A stretch of DNA of 64,000 nt from Aquabacterium lacunae (GCF_004310865.1 NZ_SIXI01000002.1:496001-560000), one strand, 5' to 3'. Counted from the first letter of the stretch, positions 53,563-62,967 are shown. Made by a program: numbers and translations. The notes: generated by a model from the letters alone, not told the origin.

Positions 53563-53596
53563 ACAAAAGGCCCGTCAGACGCGGTCTGGCGGGCCT
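53563..53596 (-). terminator. Intrinsic terminator after sspB
   Basis: On the minus strand a 13-bp stem AGGCCCGCCAGAC/GTCTGACGGGCCT (one G-T pair) with a three-base loop is followed by TTTG. It lies 43 bp downstream of the sspB stop and separates the bc1-sspAB transcript from tRNA-Thr. Confidence 0.88.
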
Positions 53597-53638
53597 GCGC
53601 CACACACCGGAGGGGCGTGCAGCCGAGGGACAACACCG

Positions 53639-54172
53639 TCACTTCACGCGACGAAGCGCCGGACGCGCGCCGGCTGGCGGCGGCGTGGGCTCGTCACCGC
53701 CGTCATCGGGCTCGTCGGCATCGTCGGCCTGCGAGGTCTCCGCCACTGGCGTCAATCGCAGCCCGCCTTTGCGAGGCGATTCGGCCGAGGTGCGGGGTGC
53801 ATCATCGGCACTCGTTGCCTCGGCATCGGTGACAGGTTGTGGCACGGGGAACGCCATGCCCTGCCCGTTCTCGCGGGCGTAGATGGCGATCACGTGGTCC
53901 ACCGGCACGATGATCTCGCGCGCCACGCCGCCGAAGCGGGCCTTGAACTCGATGAACTCATTGCCCAACTGCAGCTGACTGGTGGCGTCAAAGCTGACAT
54001 TGAGCACGATCTCGTTGTTCTTGACGTACTCCTTCGGCACCTGAACGCTCTGGTCAACGTACACCGCCAGGTACGGCGTGAAGCCGTTGTCGGTGCACCA
54101 GTCGTGCAGGGCGCGGATCAGGTAAGGCCGAGTGGAGCTTCCCTGGGCTTCGGCGTCTTGGCTGGTGGTCAT
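53639..54172 (-). CDS. sspB: ClpXP protease specificity-enhancing factor SspB
   Basis: A 177-residue SspB homologue, which tethers ssrA-tagged substrates to ClpXP. The N-terminal fold reads R-P-Y-L-I-R-A-L-H-D-W-C-T-D-N-G-F-T-P-Y-L, then V-L-N-V-S and the F-G-G-V-A-R-E-I-I-V-P-V motif at about residues 85-96. The C-terminus is a disordered acidic tail ending in a basic A-L-R-R-V-K peptide, the element that docks on the ClpX zinc-binding domain. It follows sspA by 30 bp and is co-transcribed with petABC and sspA, as in related betaproteobacteria. Confidence 0.95.
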   Translation of the reverse strand: MTTSQDAEAQGSSTRPYLIRALHDWCTDNGFTPYLAVYVDQSVQVPKEYVKNNEIVLNVSFDATSQLQLGNEFIEFKARFGGVAREIIVPVDHVIAIYARENGQGMAFPVPQPVTDAEATSADDAPRTSAESPRKGGLRLTPVAETSQADDADEPDDGGDEPTPPPAGARPALRRVK

Positions 54173-54202
54173 GTAGGCAGTGTGGTCGTCGACAAGGCGC
54201 GC

Positions 54203-54817
54203 TTACTTGCGCATCACCTTCTCGGAAGGCGTCAGTGCTTCGATGTAGGCCGGACGCGAGAAGATGCGCTCAGCATACTTCAGCAGCGGCAGGGCATTCT
54301 TCGAGAGTTCGATGCCGTAGTAATCCAGACGCCACAGCAGGGGGGCAATTGCCACGTCCAGCATGGAGAAATCGTCACCCAGCATGTACTTGTTCTTCAG
54401 GAAGATCGGGGCCAGCTGCGTGAGGCGATCGCGGATCTGCGAACGGGCCTTCTCCAGCTGCTTGTCGTTGCCCTTCAAGCCGCCACGGCCTTCCAGCAGG
54501 TTCACGTGGGCGAACAGCTCCTTTTCGAAGTTCAGCAGGAACAGGCGCACGCGGGCGCGGGCCACCGGGTCTCCTGGCATCAGCTGCGGGTGCGGGAAGC
54601 GTTCGTCGATGTACTCGTTGATGATGTGCGACTCGTACAGGATGAGGTCACGCTCGACGAGGATGGGCACCTCGTTGTACGGGTTCATCAAGGCGATGTC
54701 TTCGGGTTTGGCGAACACATCCACGTCACGGATTTCGAAATCCATGCCCTTTTCGAACAGCACGAAGCGGCAGCGATGCGAGTAAGGGCAGGTCGTGCCG
54801 GAGTAAAGCACCATCAT
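54203..54817 (-). CDS. sspA: Stringent starvation protein A (GST-like, RNA polymerase-associated)
   Basis: A 204-residue SspA. It has the GST fold, with the thioredoxin-like start M-V-L-Y-S-G-T-T-C-P-Y-S-H-R-C-R-F-V, then E-V-P-I-L-V-E-R-D-L-I-L-Y-E-S and the helical domain. The surface P-H-P motif typical of SspA (R-F-P-H-P-Q-L-M-P) is present at about 74-82; it is needed for binding to RNA polymerase in E. coli. The protein regulates stationary-phase and acid-stress genes. It sits between the bc1 genes and sspB, preceded by a strong hairpin at 54860-54904. Confidence 0.95.
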   Translation of the reverse strand: MMVLYSGTTCPYSHRCRFVLFEKGMDFEIRDVDVFAKPEDIALMNPYNEVPILVERDLILYESHIINEYIDERFPHPQLMPGDPVARARVRLFLLNFEKELFAHVNLLEGRGGLKGNDKQLEKARSQIRDRLTQLAPIFLKNKYMLGDDFSMLDVAIAPLLWRLDYYGIELSKNALPLLKYAERIFSRPAYIEALTPSEKVMRK

Positions 54818-54859
54818 GGCGGTGTAATCCTCAGAGGTCAGTCAAGGCCGAAGCCCGAA

Positions 54860-54904
54860 AACAACGAGGCGCAGTGGCGCCCATCGAGGGGCGAGCACTG
54901 CGCC
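54860..54904 (-). terminator. Hairpin between petC and sspA, possible terminator or attenuator
   Basis: A 9-bp outer stem GGCGCAGTG/CACTGCGCC encloses an inner CGCCC/GGGCG stem. On the minus strand it is followed by TCGTTGTTTTC, a moderately T-rich tract. It lies 33 bp after petC and about 43 bp before sspA, so it may reduce read-through from the bc1 genes into sspAB or protect the upstream mRNA. Confidence 0.6.
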
Positions 54905-54936
54905 GGAGGGCCTTCAGCGAGGAAGGCGCCTCGTCA

Positions 54937-55704
54937 TCACTTCACGTCTTTCCAGAAGGCTGCATTCAGACGCCAGGCGATGAAGAAGAAGCCAAACAGG
55001 AAGATCATGACACCCACACCGATGCGCACGCGGTTCTGCGCATTGGGTTCGGCCATCCAGGTCAGGTAAGCGACCAGGTCGGCCATGTTCGAGTCGAACT
55101 CCTGCGGGCTCATCTTGCCCGGGGTCAGTTGTTCGAAGCGCTCGAACTCGTGGATCTTCTTGGCGGCGTCATGCGGATCGGCCTTCTCGACGAAGTTGGC
55201 CGCACGCTGACCCTGCAGTTCCCACATCACGTGGGGCATGCCCACGTTCGGGAAGACCAGGTTGTTCCAGCCGGTCGGACGGGTGTCGTCGCGGTAGAAA
55301 GTACGCAGGTAGGTGTACAGGTAGTCAGGGCCGGTGCCGGAGTGGCTGGCGCGCGAGCGGGCCACCAGGGTCAGGTCAGGCGGGGTGGCGCCGAACCATT
55401 CCTTGGCGTCCTTCGGGCTCAACGAAACCACCATGGTTTCGCCGACCTTCTCGGTGGCAAACAGCAGGTTGGCCTTGATCTGTTCTTCGGTCAGACCGAT
55501 GTCCTTCAGGCGGTTGTAGCGCATGAAGGCCGCCGAGTGGCAGTTCAGGCAGTAATTCACGAAGAGCTTGGCGCCGTTTTGCAGGGCGGCCAGATTCGTC
55601 ACACGCTCTTGCGGGAACTTGTCCAGCGGGAAGCCGCCACCGGCGGCCTGAGCGCCAGTCACCAGGGCCAACGTGGCCAGCAGGGTTGCGAGGATCTTTT
55701 TCAT
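54937..55704 (-). CDS. petC: Cytochrome c1, bc1 complex
   Basis: A 255-residue cytochrome c1. A signal peptide covers residues 1-20, and the covalent haem site N-Y-C-L-N-C-H-S-A-A-F has C52, C55 and H56. Downstream are W-x-L-Q-G-Q and M-P-H-V-M-W, the axial-ligand region, and a single C-terminal membrane anchor at about 230-248 (G-V-G-V-M-I-F-L-F-G-F-F-F-I-A-W). It transfers electrons from the Rieske centre to a soluble cytochrome c at the periplasmic face. It is the third gene of the petABC operon, 19 bp after petB. Confidence 0.96.
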   Translation of the reverse strand: MKKILATLLATLALVTGAQAAGGGFPLDKFPQERVTNLAALQNGAKLFVNYCLNCHSAAFMRYNRLKDIGLTEEQIKANLLFATEKVGETMVVSLSPKDAKEWFGATPPDLTLVARSRASHSGTGPDYLYTYLRTFYRDDTRPTGWNNLVFPNVGMPHVMWELQGQRAANFVEKADPHDAAKKIHEFERFEQLTPGKMSPQEFDSNMADLVAYLTWMAEPNAQNRVRIGVGVMIFLFGFFFIAWRLNAAFWKDVK

Positions 55705-55723
55705 GTGAATGTTCTCCCGGCGA

Positions 55724-57127
55724 TCAGTGCGGCGTGAAAGTGACGCGGTCCGGGACCTTCTTGAAGGTGCCCATCTGGCTCCAGAAAGGCATCAGGACGA
55801 AGAAGCCGAAGTAGATCAGGGTGCCGACCTGCGACACGATCTCACCGGTGGGCGACGGAGGTTGCACACCCAGGTAGCCCAGGATGACGAAGTTGATCAC
55901 GAACACGCCATACACCAGCTTGTGCCAGTCAGGACGGTAACGGATCGACTTGACCGGGCTGTGGTCCAGCCAGGGCAGGAAGGCCAGGATCACCACAGCA
56001 CCACCCATCACGGCCACACCCCAGAACTTGGCTTCGAAGGTCTTGAGCAGACCGATCAGCACGGCAGCACCGATCAGCGCAGCGACCTTGGTCTTGCCAT
56101 CGCCCTTGCCCTTGATCAGGTTCAGGATGGCGCCAATGCCGATCAGCACGCTCAGCACGTTGACCATCAGGTCGGTGGTGGCACGCAGCATCGAATAGAA
56201 GGGCGTGAAGTACCAGACCGGGGCGATGTGTGCGGGCGTCTTGAACGGGTCGGCGGGGATGAAGTTCGGGCGCTCCAGGAAGTAGCCACCGAATTCAGGT
56301 GCGAAGAAGATCACCGCGCAGAAGCAGATCAGGAAGCCGACCACACCCAGCACGTCGTGCACGGTGTAGTAGGGATGGAACGGAACGCCGTCGAGCGGGT
56401 TGCCGTTGGCATCTTTCGGGCCTTGCTTGATTTCCACACCATCGGGGTTGTTCGAACCCACTTCGTGCAGCGCAATGATGTGGGCCACCACCAGGCCCAG
56501 CAGGACCAGAGGCACAGCGATCACGTGCAGCGCGAAGAATCGGTTCAGGGTGGCATCGCCCACGACGAAGTCGCCGCGGATCAGGATGGCCAGGTCAGGA
56601 CCGACGAAGGGGATGGCCGCGAACAGGTTGATGATCACCTGGGCGCCCCAGTAGGACATCTGGCCCCAGGGCAGCAGGTAGCCCATGAAGGCCTCTGCCA
56701 TCAGGCACAGGAAGATCAGGCAACCGAAGATCCAGACCAGTTCGCGCGGCGTGCGGTAAGAACCGTACATCAGGCCACGGAACATGTGCAGGTACACCAC
56801 CACGAAGAAGGCCGATGCACCCGTGGAGTGCATGTAGCGGATCAGCCAGCCCCAGGGCACATCACGCATGATGTATTCCACCGAGGCGAAGGCCAGGTTG
56901 GCATCCGGCTTGTAGTTCATCACCAGGAAGATGCCAGTGACGATCTGGATCACCAGCACCAGCATGGCCAGTGAGCCGAAGAAGTACCAGAAGTTGAAGT
57001 TCTTGGGCGCGTAATACTCACCCACGTGTTCGTTGTAGAGCTTGGTGGCCGGGAATCGGTTGTCGACCCAGGTCATCAGCTTCTCGCCGGCTGTGGCGCC
57101 AGCCGGTGCGGTTTTGAATTCAGCCAT
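55724..57127 (-). CDS. petB: Cytochrome b, bc1 complex
   Basis: A 467-residue cytochrome b with eight to nine membrane helices. The haem-ligating histidines lie in W-L-I-R-Y-M-H-S-T-G-A (first helix pair) and V-V-Y-L-H-M-F-R-G, with the partners in the fourth helix in R-F-F-A-L-H-V-I-A-V-P. The Qo-site P-E-F-G motif (A-P-E-F-G-G-Y-F) follows. It oxidises ubiquinol and moves electrons to the two b haems. Length agrees with the beta/gamma long form (about 460 residues). It is 20 bp downstream of petA. Confidence 0.96.
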   Translation of the reverse strand: MAEFKTAPAGATAGEKLMTWVDNRFPATKLYNEHVGEYYAPKNFNFWYFFGSLAMLVLVIQIVTGIFLVMNYKPDANLAFASVEYIMRDVPWGWLIRYMHSTGASAFFVVVYLHMFRGLMYGSYRTPRELVWIFGCLIFLCLMAEAFMGYLLPWGQMSYWGAQVIINLFAAIPFVGPDLAILIRGDFVVGDATLNRFFALHVIAVPLVLLGLVVAHIIALHEVGSNNPDGVEIKQGPKDANGNPLDGVPFHPYYTVHDVLGVVGFLICFCAVIFFAPEFGGYFLERPNFIPADPFKTPAHIAPVWYFTPFYSMLRATTDLMVNVLSVLIGIGAILNLIKGKGDGKTKVAALIGAAVLIGLLKTFEAKFWGVAVMGGAVVILAFLPWLDHSPVKSIRYRPDWHKLVYGVFVINFVILGYLGVQPPSPTGEIVSQVGTLIYFGFFVLMPFWSQMGTFKKVPDRVTFTPH

Positions 57128-57147
57128 GTGTTTCTCCTGCGCGGGGC

Positions 57148-57747
57148 TCAGGCCTTCTTGTCCTCACCAATCAGCAGCTTGGTGTCAGACAGGTACATGT
57201 GGGGCGGAATCTCGAGGTTGTCCGGTGCGGGCTTGTTCTTGAACACGCGACCGGCCATGTCGAAGGTGGAACCATGACAAGGACACAGGAAGCCGCCCGG
57301 CCAGTTGTCGGGCAACGAGGGCTGGGCGCCCGCCTGGAACTTCGACGACGGCGAGCAGCCCAAGTGGGTGCAGATGCCCACCGCCACCATGACATCGGGC
57401 TTGATCGAGCGGTTGCCGTTGCGGCAGTACTCGGGTGTGAGTTCGGCCTGCTTGCGCTCGGATTTGGGATCAGCCAATTCGCCTTCGATCTTGGGCAGCG
57501 CAGCCAGTTGCTCGGGCGTGCGCTTGATGATCCACACGGGCTTGCCGCGCCATTCGACCGTCATCATCTCGCCCGGCTGGAGCGCACTGATGTCAGCTTC
57601 CACGGCAGCACCGGCGGCACGCGCCTTTTCAGAGGGCTGGAAAGTCGAAACGAAGGGCACGGCGGTGGCCAGGCCACCGACACCGCCGGCAGCACAGGCC
57701 GCGGTCACCCACGTCCGACGGCTTTGATCCACAGGCTGATTGCTCAT
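57148..57747 (-). CDS. petA: Ubiquinol-cytochrome c reductase Rieske iron-sulfur subunit
   Basis: A 199-residue Rieske protein, first gene of the bc1 operon. The N-terminal R-R-T-W-V-T-A-A is a twin-arginine motif (R10, R11) ahead of a retained membrane anchor (12-34), so it depends on the Tat system, whose genes also lie in this window. The 2Fe-2S cluster ligands are C126-T-H128-L-G-C131 and C155-P-C157-H158-G-S. The acidic loop typical of betaproteobacterial Rieske proteins is intact. It is divergent from mscL across a 196-bp promoter region. Confidence 0.96.
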   Translation of the reverse strand: MSNQPVDQSRRTWVTAACAAGGVGGLATAVPFVSTFQPSEKARAAGAAVEADISALQPGEMMTVEWRGKPVWIIKRTPEQLAALPKIEGELADPKSERKQAELTPEYCRNGNRSIKPDVMVAVGICTHLGCSPSSKFQAGAQPSLPDNWPGGFLCPCHGSTFDMAGRVFKNKPAPDNLEIPPHMYLSDTKLLIGEDKKA

Positions 57748-57943
57748 GGGGGTTCCTTGGGGACGAGTCTAGATAGATTGGGTCAACCCGGCATTGTATC
57801 GGAGCTCACGGGGCATTCCCGTACCACTTGTGGGAATTCAACCCGGATCCAAGCTGTGACAAAGTCGAAGGGTCGACGCCGCTTGGGCGCTCAGCATTTC
57901 CCTTTCACTTTCAAGCACTTCCCGCACTTCAGGAGAGCAAGAC

Positions 57944-58363
57944 ATGAGCTTTGTGACCGAATTCAAGGAGTTTGCCGTCAAGGGCAACGTGATGGACCTG
58001 GCCGTTGGCGTGATCATCGGTGGCGCCTTTGGCAAGATCGTCGATTCGGTGGTCAATGACCTGATCATGCCGCTGGTGGGCAAGGCCGTGGGCGGCCTCG
58101 ACTTCAGCAACTACTACGTGGCACTGGCCGGTCAGGACGCCACCCTGCCCCTGGTCGAAGCCAAGAAGCTGGGCGCCGTGTTCGCCTACGGCAACTTCCT
58201 GACCGTGCTCCTGAACTTCATCATTCTGGCCTTCATCATTTTCATGATGATCAAGCAGATCAATCGACTGAAGAAAGAAGCGCCTGCAGCCCCCGCCGCA
58301 CCGGCCGCCACCCCGGAAGACGTTTTGCTGCTGCGTGAAATTCGTGACAGTTTGAAAAAATGA
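57944..58363 (+). CDS. mscL: Large-conductance mechanosensitive channel MscL
   Basis: A 139-residue MscL, the pentameric channel that opens under extreme membrane tension to release osmolytes during osmotic downshock. It begins [23 protein letters not shown], with the amphipathic N-terminal helix and the pore-lining TM1 [11 protein letters not shown], then a periplasmic loop, TM2 (about 85-105, [14 protein letters not shown]) and the C-terminal helix K-K-E. Length is normal and AGGAG lies before the ATG. Confidence 0.97.
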   Translation: MSFVTEFKEFAVKGNVMDLAVGVIIGGAFGKIVDSVVNDLIMPLVGKAVGGLDFSNYYVALAGQDATLPLVEAKKLGAVFAYGNFLTVLLNFIILAFIIFMMIKQINRLKKEAPAAPAAPAATPEDVLLLREIRDSLKK

Positions 58364-58369
58364 CTCCAG

Positions 58370-58390
58370 ATCGGCCGCTGCTCGGCCGAT
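58370..58390. repeat. Inverted repeat after mscL
   Basis: ATCGGCCG and CGGCCGAT separated by five bases, 7 bp beyond the mscL stop. There is no T run, so this may be a weak or Rho-aided terminator, or simply a hairpin protecting the mRNA 3' end. Confidence 0.5.
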
Positions 58391-58439
58391 AGCGAAGGCT
58401 GAGGTGGAGGCACATTGAAGCCTCTGCCCATGGCGCCCC

Positions 58440-60929
58440 ATGGGGCACTTGCATGAGGCCTTCCACGTGACTGATTCGCGGCTTGATTCCCTGGTCCAGA
58501 CATCCCTCGGTCGCCTGACCGGCGCGGTGTCTGTGGCCCTGGACAAGGCTGCAGCGCAACTGGGCCTGAAGGTCACGGCCGCACGCAGCGCCCTGGAGCG
58601 CCAACCGCTGATGGACGCGCAGTTCGATCTGCAGCGTCGAGCCACCCAGATCGCGCAGGCCTTCAGCAAAGCCTTGGTCGAAGGCGTGGCCAAGGAACTG
58701 AGCCAGGGTGACGCCGCCAGCCGCGAACTGGCCGACACCGACTGGAGTTCGCTGCGCCTGGTCGAAGACAGCGAGGTGGAACGAGGTGTGGCCTCGATGC
58801 GGCTGGCACGCCACCTGGAATCCAGCTGCCATGAGCCACTGAACCTGCTGCAAGGACTGTTTGCCACATTGCGGCAGGTGCCTGCAGACGAGTTGGCCAA
58901 CCCCTTGAGACCGACGGTGGTGGCCGACGCCTTGCTCAAAGGCCTTTGGCTGCCGCAAGACAAGCCTGGCAGCCAGGCGTTGCTGCTGGATGCGGTGCTG
59001 CCGCCCTTGACCGACCAGCTGAGAGCCGTTTATGCCGAAGCAGCCAACCAGTGCCAGCAAGCCGGCGTTCGTGCCACGCCGGTGATCAGCCGCGCCAGCG
59101 CATTGAACAGCACGTCATCGGCAACAGGACACGGCACGGCTGCCGAAAAGGCGCCCGCTGAACGAGGCCTCAGCAATGGCTTGGCCGAAAGGCCACACGG
59201 TGCGGGCGCCAGTGCGCGGGCCACCCCCCGCGCACTGGAGGCGATCGGGCAAATGCTCGGCATGGACTGGGGGCAAGAAGATTGCTCAGAGCAGGCCCTG
59301 ACGGCACACGTGTGCCCACCAGCATCCGACAGCAGCATGCTGGGCCTGATGAAAAAGCTTCATCAACTGGCTCGGATGGACACCCCACTCTGGATGCCGC
59401 CTGCGGACACTCGATCAGAAGCGAGCCTGCTGCCCAGACTGGACCTCAGCCCTCAAGACGACAACACGTCGAGGGACACGGCATCTGCTGCAGGCAACCC
59501 TGTGATGGTGAACGTGATTCGTGCACATCGTGAGGAGCTGATCCAGGCAACGGGTGGCGCCAAACTTGACCAGATGGTGATCGACATCGTGGCGGCGCTG
59601 TTCGACCAAGTGCTGGCAGACCCTTCTGTGCCTCCGCAGATGGCGCGTCAGCTGGGTCGACTTCAGCTGCCCGTGCTGAGAGTGGCACTGAAGGACACCA
59701 CGTTCTTCCATTCACGCCGCCACCCCGTCCGCCACCTCATCAATCGCATGGCCTCGCTGGCCACGTCGTTCGAGGTGCTGGACGATGGCCCTGGACGCGA
59801 GTTCATCGACAAGGTGACCAGCCTGGTCAGCGAGATCGTGGACGGCGATTTCGACCAGATCGCACTGTACGAAAAGCAACTCACCGAACTGGAGCAGTTC
59901 GTCGAGCAACAAGCCGTGCGCGAGGCCGAAGAAAGTGCTGCGGTGGCCGCTTTGCTGGCGGGCCAAGAGGCAGACCTGCGCGTACAGCAGCGTTACATGC
60001 AGAAGGTGCAGAAAGAGCTGGCAGACCTCGACATCCCCGAGTTCGTCAAGACTTTTCTGGCCCAAATCTGGACCCAGGTTCAGGTGCTGATGGTGGCCCG
60101 CCACGGCCATGACAGCGAGGCCACGGCACGCATGAAGCAAGCCAGCAAGAGCCTGGTGCTGAGCGTGCAACCCAAGGGGCATCCGGCACTGCGCGCCAGC
60201 TTTCTGAAGCAGTTGCCGCAACTGATGAAGGACCTGAACGAAGGCCTGGACCTGATCCAGTGGGCCCCGACGGCACGCCAGGAGTTCTTCGCGCAACTGC
60301 TGCCCCTGCATGCAGAAGCCCTGAAAACCCAGCCCGCGCATGAGCTGACCATGCGCTTGCTGGAAGACCGCTTGCGCAAGGTCGATCAGATCCCGGTGCC
60401 CAGCCGCGAAGAAGCGGCCAATGACCCGCTGCCTCCACCCTCGGCAGAGGCGGAAGCACTGCCGCTGGTCAATGCGCTGCCCGCCAAGGACGCCATGGCC
60501 GCAGGGTTTGTGAGCGAGCAGCAGGCGATCGAAGTGCCCGCAGGCATCGACATCGACCTGACGGTGGGCGACGACCCAGAGCTGGCCCAGATCGACCTGG
60601 AGCTGCCGATGGATGGCCCGGCGCCCACCACCCGGGGCGCATCGCTGGTGGACATCATCCAGCCGGGCGGCGCGTACCGCATGCTGCTGAAGGGCCAATG
60701 GAAAAAGGTGCGCCTGACCTGGGTGAGCAGTTCACGCACCTTCTTCATGTTCAACCAGGGGCACCACCCCTCGAAGCAGACCATTTCGCTGACGGCCCGT
60801 GTGCTGCAGCAGATGTGCGAGGGCGGCCGATTCAAGGCTTTCGAACAGGCCCAACTGCTGGAACGCGCCACCTACCGCGCCCGCAAGCAACTGGCGGCAC
60901 TGAACGCGAACCGCAAGATCGCGGCCTGA
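58440..60929 (+). CDS. DUF1631 family protein
   Basis: An 829-residue cytosolic protein of a family known in Beta- and Gammaproteobacteria with no assigned activity. No signal peptide or membrane span is visible. Features include long amphipathic helices at about residues 470-560, an acidic central-to-late region (D-L-T-V-G-D-D-P-E-L), and a conserved C-terminal domain starting V-D-I-I-Q-P-G-G-A-Y with W-V-S-S-S-R-T-F-F-M-F-N-Q, which looks like a small beta-barrel of the PilZ-like kind, though the RxxxR/NxSxxG motif is not evident. The start at 58440 is uncertain; a GTG at 58467 has a better-placed GAGG. The function is unknown. Confidence 0.75.
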   Translation: MGHLHEAFHVTDSRLDSLVQTSLGRLTGAVSVALDKAAAQLGLKVTAARSALERQPLMDAQFDLQRRATQIAQAFSKALVEGVAKELSQGDAASRELADTDWSSLRLVEDSEVERGVASMRLARHLESSCHEPLNLLQGLFATLRQVPADELANPLRPTVVADALLKGLWLPQDKPGSQALLLDAVLPPLTDQLRAVYAEAANQCQQAGVRATPVISRASALNSTSSATGHGTAAEKAPAERGLSNGLAERPHGAGASARATPRALEAIGQMLGMDWGQEDCSEQALTAHVCPPASDSSMLGLMKKLHQLARMDTPLWMPPADTRSEASLLPRLDLSPQDDNTSRDTASAAGNPVMVNVIRAHREELIQATGGAKLDQMVIDIVAALFDQVLADPSVPPQMARQLGRLQLPVLRVALKDTTFFHSRRHPVRHLINRMASLATSFEVLDDGPGREFIDKVTSLVSEIVDGDFDQIALYEKQLTELEQFVEQQAVREAEESAAVAALLAGQEADLRVQQRYMQKVQKELADLDIPEFVKTFLAQIWTQVQVLMVARHGHDSEATARMKQASKSLVLSVQPKGHPALRASFLKQLPQLMKDLNEGLDLIQWAPTARQEFFAQLLPLHAEALKTQPAHELTMRLLEDRLRKVDQIPVPSREEAANDPLPPPSAEAEALPLVNALPAKDAMAAGFVSEQQAIEVPAGIDIDLTVGDDPELAQIDLELPMDGPAPTTRGASLVDIIQPGGAYRMLLKGQWKKVRLTWVSSSRTFFMFNQGHHPSKQTISLTARVLQQMCEGGRFKAFEQAQLLERATYRARKQLAALNANRKIAA

Positions 60930-60956
60930 GCGGCGCCAGGCACCCCGACCCCGCAT

Positions 60957-62030
60957 TCAAGGGGTGGCACACCCCACCAGCTGAAGGGCCACGGCCATGG
61001 CTTCGCCCATGCTGGACGGATCGGCCCGCCCCTGCCCGGCCAGGTCGAAGGCCGTGCCGTGGTCGGGGCTGGTGCGCACCAGGGGCAGGCCCAGCGTCAC
61101 GTTCACGCCCTCGGCGACCCCCAGGTACTTCACCGGGATCAGGCCCTGGTCGTGGTACATGGCCACCACCACGTCGAACTCACCCGGGTGATTGGGAGGC
61201 GCATGGCGCGCCCGCATGAACACGGTGTCAGGCGCCCACGGGCCGCTGGCGTCGATGCCCAGAGCTCTGGCAGCCTCGATGGCCGGCGCGATGGTGTGGA
61301 TTTCCTCGTCGCCGAACAAACCACCCTCACCTGCGTGGGGGTTCAGGCCGGCCACTGCAATGCGGGGCCGCGCCAGGCCCATGCGCAGCAGGCTGTCGTG
61401 GGTGATCCGGATGGTTTCGAGCACCTGCTCGAAGGTGACGGCTGCCAGCGCCTGCCTCAAGGACACATGGATGGACACCAGCACGGTGCGCAACTCGTGG
61501 TTGGCCAGCATCATGCGCACGGGCACCAGGGGCTGCCCAGGCGGCGTGGCCAGGCTTTGCAGCAGTTCGGTGTGGCCAGGAAAGGGCTCGCCAGCCGCCG
61601 ACAGGGCCTCTTTGTGCAGCGGGGCGGTGCTCAACGCTGCAAACAGCCCCGACATGCAGGCCAGCGCGCCCTGTCGCACGCACAAGGCCGCGGCCTGCCC
61701 GGCGTGCGCAGACACCCGACCCCAGGGCAGTTTGGCCAGGCCGGCAGGCATGCCTTCGGGGCACCACACCGGCACAGTCAAGGGCTGATCCAGCACCCCA
61801 TGCACCTGCTCGGGGGTGGGCGCTGGGCCGCGGTGAACCTGCAGGCGCAGCTGCGCGGCCTGCGGGTGGGCGCGGGCCAGCACCGCCTGGGCGCGGGCCA
61901 GCACATCGGGGCAGCCCACCACCCAGGCCCTGGGCGGGCGGGCGCTCAGCCACTGGGCCAGCACGATCTCGGGGCCGATGCCGCAGGGGTCGCCCATGGT
62001 CAGGGCCAGCACGTCATTCGCGGAAGTCAT
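60957..62030 (-). CDS. pdxA: 4-hydroxythreonine-4-phosphate dehydrogenase
   Basis: A 357-residue PdxA, the NAD-dependent enzyme of pyridoxal phosphate synthesis that oxidises 4-phosphohydroxy-threonine. The signature begins [14 protein letters not shown] at residues 8-21, followed by [15 protein letters not shown] and the metal-binding cluster [14 protein letters not shown] and [10 protein letters not shown] and S-P-D-H-G-T-A-F-D. The Met at 62030 is chosen for homology; the upstream frame overlaps hisI on the other strand. It converges with the DUF1631 gene (27-bp gap). Confidence 0.95.
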   Translation of the reverse strand: MTSANDVLALTMGDPCGIGPEIVLAQWLSARPPRAWVVGCPDVLARAQAVLARAHPQAAQLRLQVHRGPAPTPEQVHGVLDQPLTVPVWCPEGMPAGLAKLPWGRVSAHAGQAAALCVRQGALACMSGLFAALSTAPLHKEALSAAGEPFPGHTELLQSLATPPGQPLVPVRMMLANHELRTVLVSIHVSLRQALAAVTFEQVLETIRITHDSLLRMGLARPRIAVAGLNPHAGEGGLFGDEEIHTIAPAIEAARALGIDASGPWAPDTVFMRARHAPPNHPGEFDVVVAMYHDQGLIPVKYLGVAEGVNVTLGLPLVRTSPDHGTAFDLAGQGRADPSSMGEAMAVALQLVGCATP

Positions 62031-62103
62031 GTGGGTATTGTCTCCGCGCACAAGGCCCGAGGACCAGTGCTTCGGCCGACGCCCCGGCGGGTACACTTGC
62101 AGC

Positions 62104-62493
62104 ATGAACTGGCTGGATGATGTCCGCTGGGATGACCAGGGCCTGGTGCCTGTCATTGCCCAGGAAGCGAGCACGGGTGACGTGCTGATGTTTGCATGGA
62201 TGAACCGTGAGGCCCTGCAGCGCACGGCCGAACTCGGCGAGGCGGTGTATTACAGCCGCTCCCGCAAGCGCCTGTGGCACAAGGGCGAAGAGTCTGGCCA
62301 CATCCAGAAGGTGCACGACATCCGGCTCGATTGCGACAACGACGTGGTGCTGCTGAAGATCACGCAACTGGGACACGAGCCCGGCATCGCCTGTCACACC
62401 GGCCGCCACAGCTGCTTCTTCCAGCGCCACGAAGGCGGCCAGTGGGTGAGCGTGGACCCCGTGCTCAAAGACCCGGAAAGCATCTACAAATGA
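62104..62493 (+). CDS. hisI: Phosphoribosyl-AMP cyclohydrolase
   Basis: A 129-residue HisI, which opens the adenine ring of phosphoribosyl-AMP in histidine synthesis. The sequence has [29 protein letters not shown] near residue 53, and the metal-binding R-L-D-C-D-N-D and C-H-T-G-R-H-S-C. It begins at 62104, where the family start M-N-W-L-D-D is found, and overlaps hisE by ATGA, so both enzymes are made from one message. Its promoter is in the 73-bp divergent gap with pdxA. Confidence 0.97.
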   Translation: MNWLDDVRWDDQGLVPVIAQEASTGDVLMFAWMNREALQRTAELGEAVYYSRSRKRLWHKGEESGHIQKVHDIRLDCDNDVVLLKITQLGHEPGIACHTGRHSCFFQRHEGGQWVSVDPVLKDPESIYK

Positions 62494-62855
62494 CCGAACA
62501 CGCCAACCTGGATGTGCTGCGCCGCGTCGCAGAGACCATCGAGTCGCGCAAGGGCGGTGACCCCGACCAGAGCTATGTGGCCCGGCTGTTTCACAAAGGC
62601 ACCGACACGGTGCTCAAGAAAGTGGGCGAAGAGGCGGTGGAAGCCGTGATGGCCGGCAAGGACCACGCCACCGCCCCCTCAGAGGCCACCCGCAAGGCCC
62701 TGGTGGGTGAAATGGCCGACCTGTGGTTCCACAGCCTGGTGGCCATGTCGCACCTGGGCATCGGTCCAGACGACGTGGTGGGCGAACTGGCGCGCCGCGA
62801 AGGCCTGTCGGGCCTGGTGGAATTCGCATCGCGCCCGGGCAACGCCGGTCGTTGA
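62490..62855 (+). CDS. hisE: Phosphoribosyl-ATP diphosphatase
   Basis: A 121-residue HisE, which hydrolyses phosphoribosyl-ATP to phosphoribosyl-AMP, the step before HisI. The MazG-like helical fold shows [23 protein letters not shown] and [11 protein letters not shown], with the acidic metal-binding residues conserved. The start is the ATG at 62490, overlapping the hisI stop; a longer frame in the same phase begins inside hisI and is not real. It is followed after 173 bp by tatA. Confidence 0.97.
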   Translation: MTEHANLDVLRRVAETIESRKGGDPDQSYVARLFHKGTDTVLKKVGEEAVEAVMAGKDHATAPSEATRKALVGEMADLWFHSLVAMSHLGIGPDDVVGELARREGLSGLVEFASRPGNAGR

Positions 62856-62933
62856 GGGGCAAATCCCTTCTGCCGTCGTGAAGTTTTGAAACCCCTTATG
62901 CACTGTCATCTTTCTGTGGACAATGCACAAGGG

Positions 62934-62967
62934 CATGGCACTTGCTTGGTGCACCTCCATGCCCTGC
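62934..62967. repeat. Inverted repeat between hisE and tatA
   Basis: GGGCATGG and CCATGCCC form an 8-bp stem around an 18-base loop. It lies about 80 bp after hisE and 62 bp before tatA. Without a T run it may be a processing or regulatory hairpin. Apart from it, the 173-bp gap shows only a weak TTGGAC/GATTCA promoter-like pair at about 62981-63010. Confidence 0.45.
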
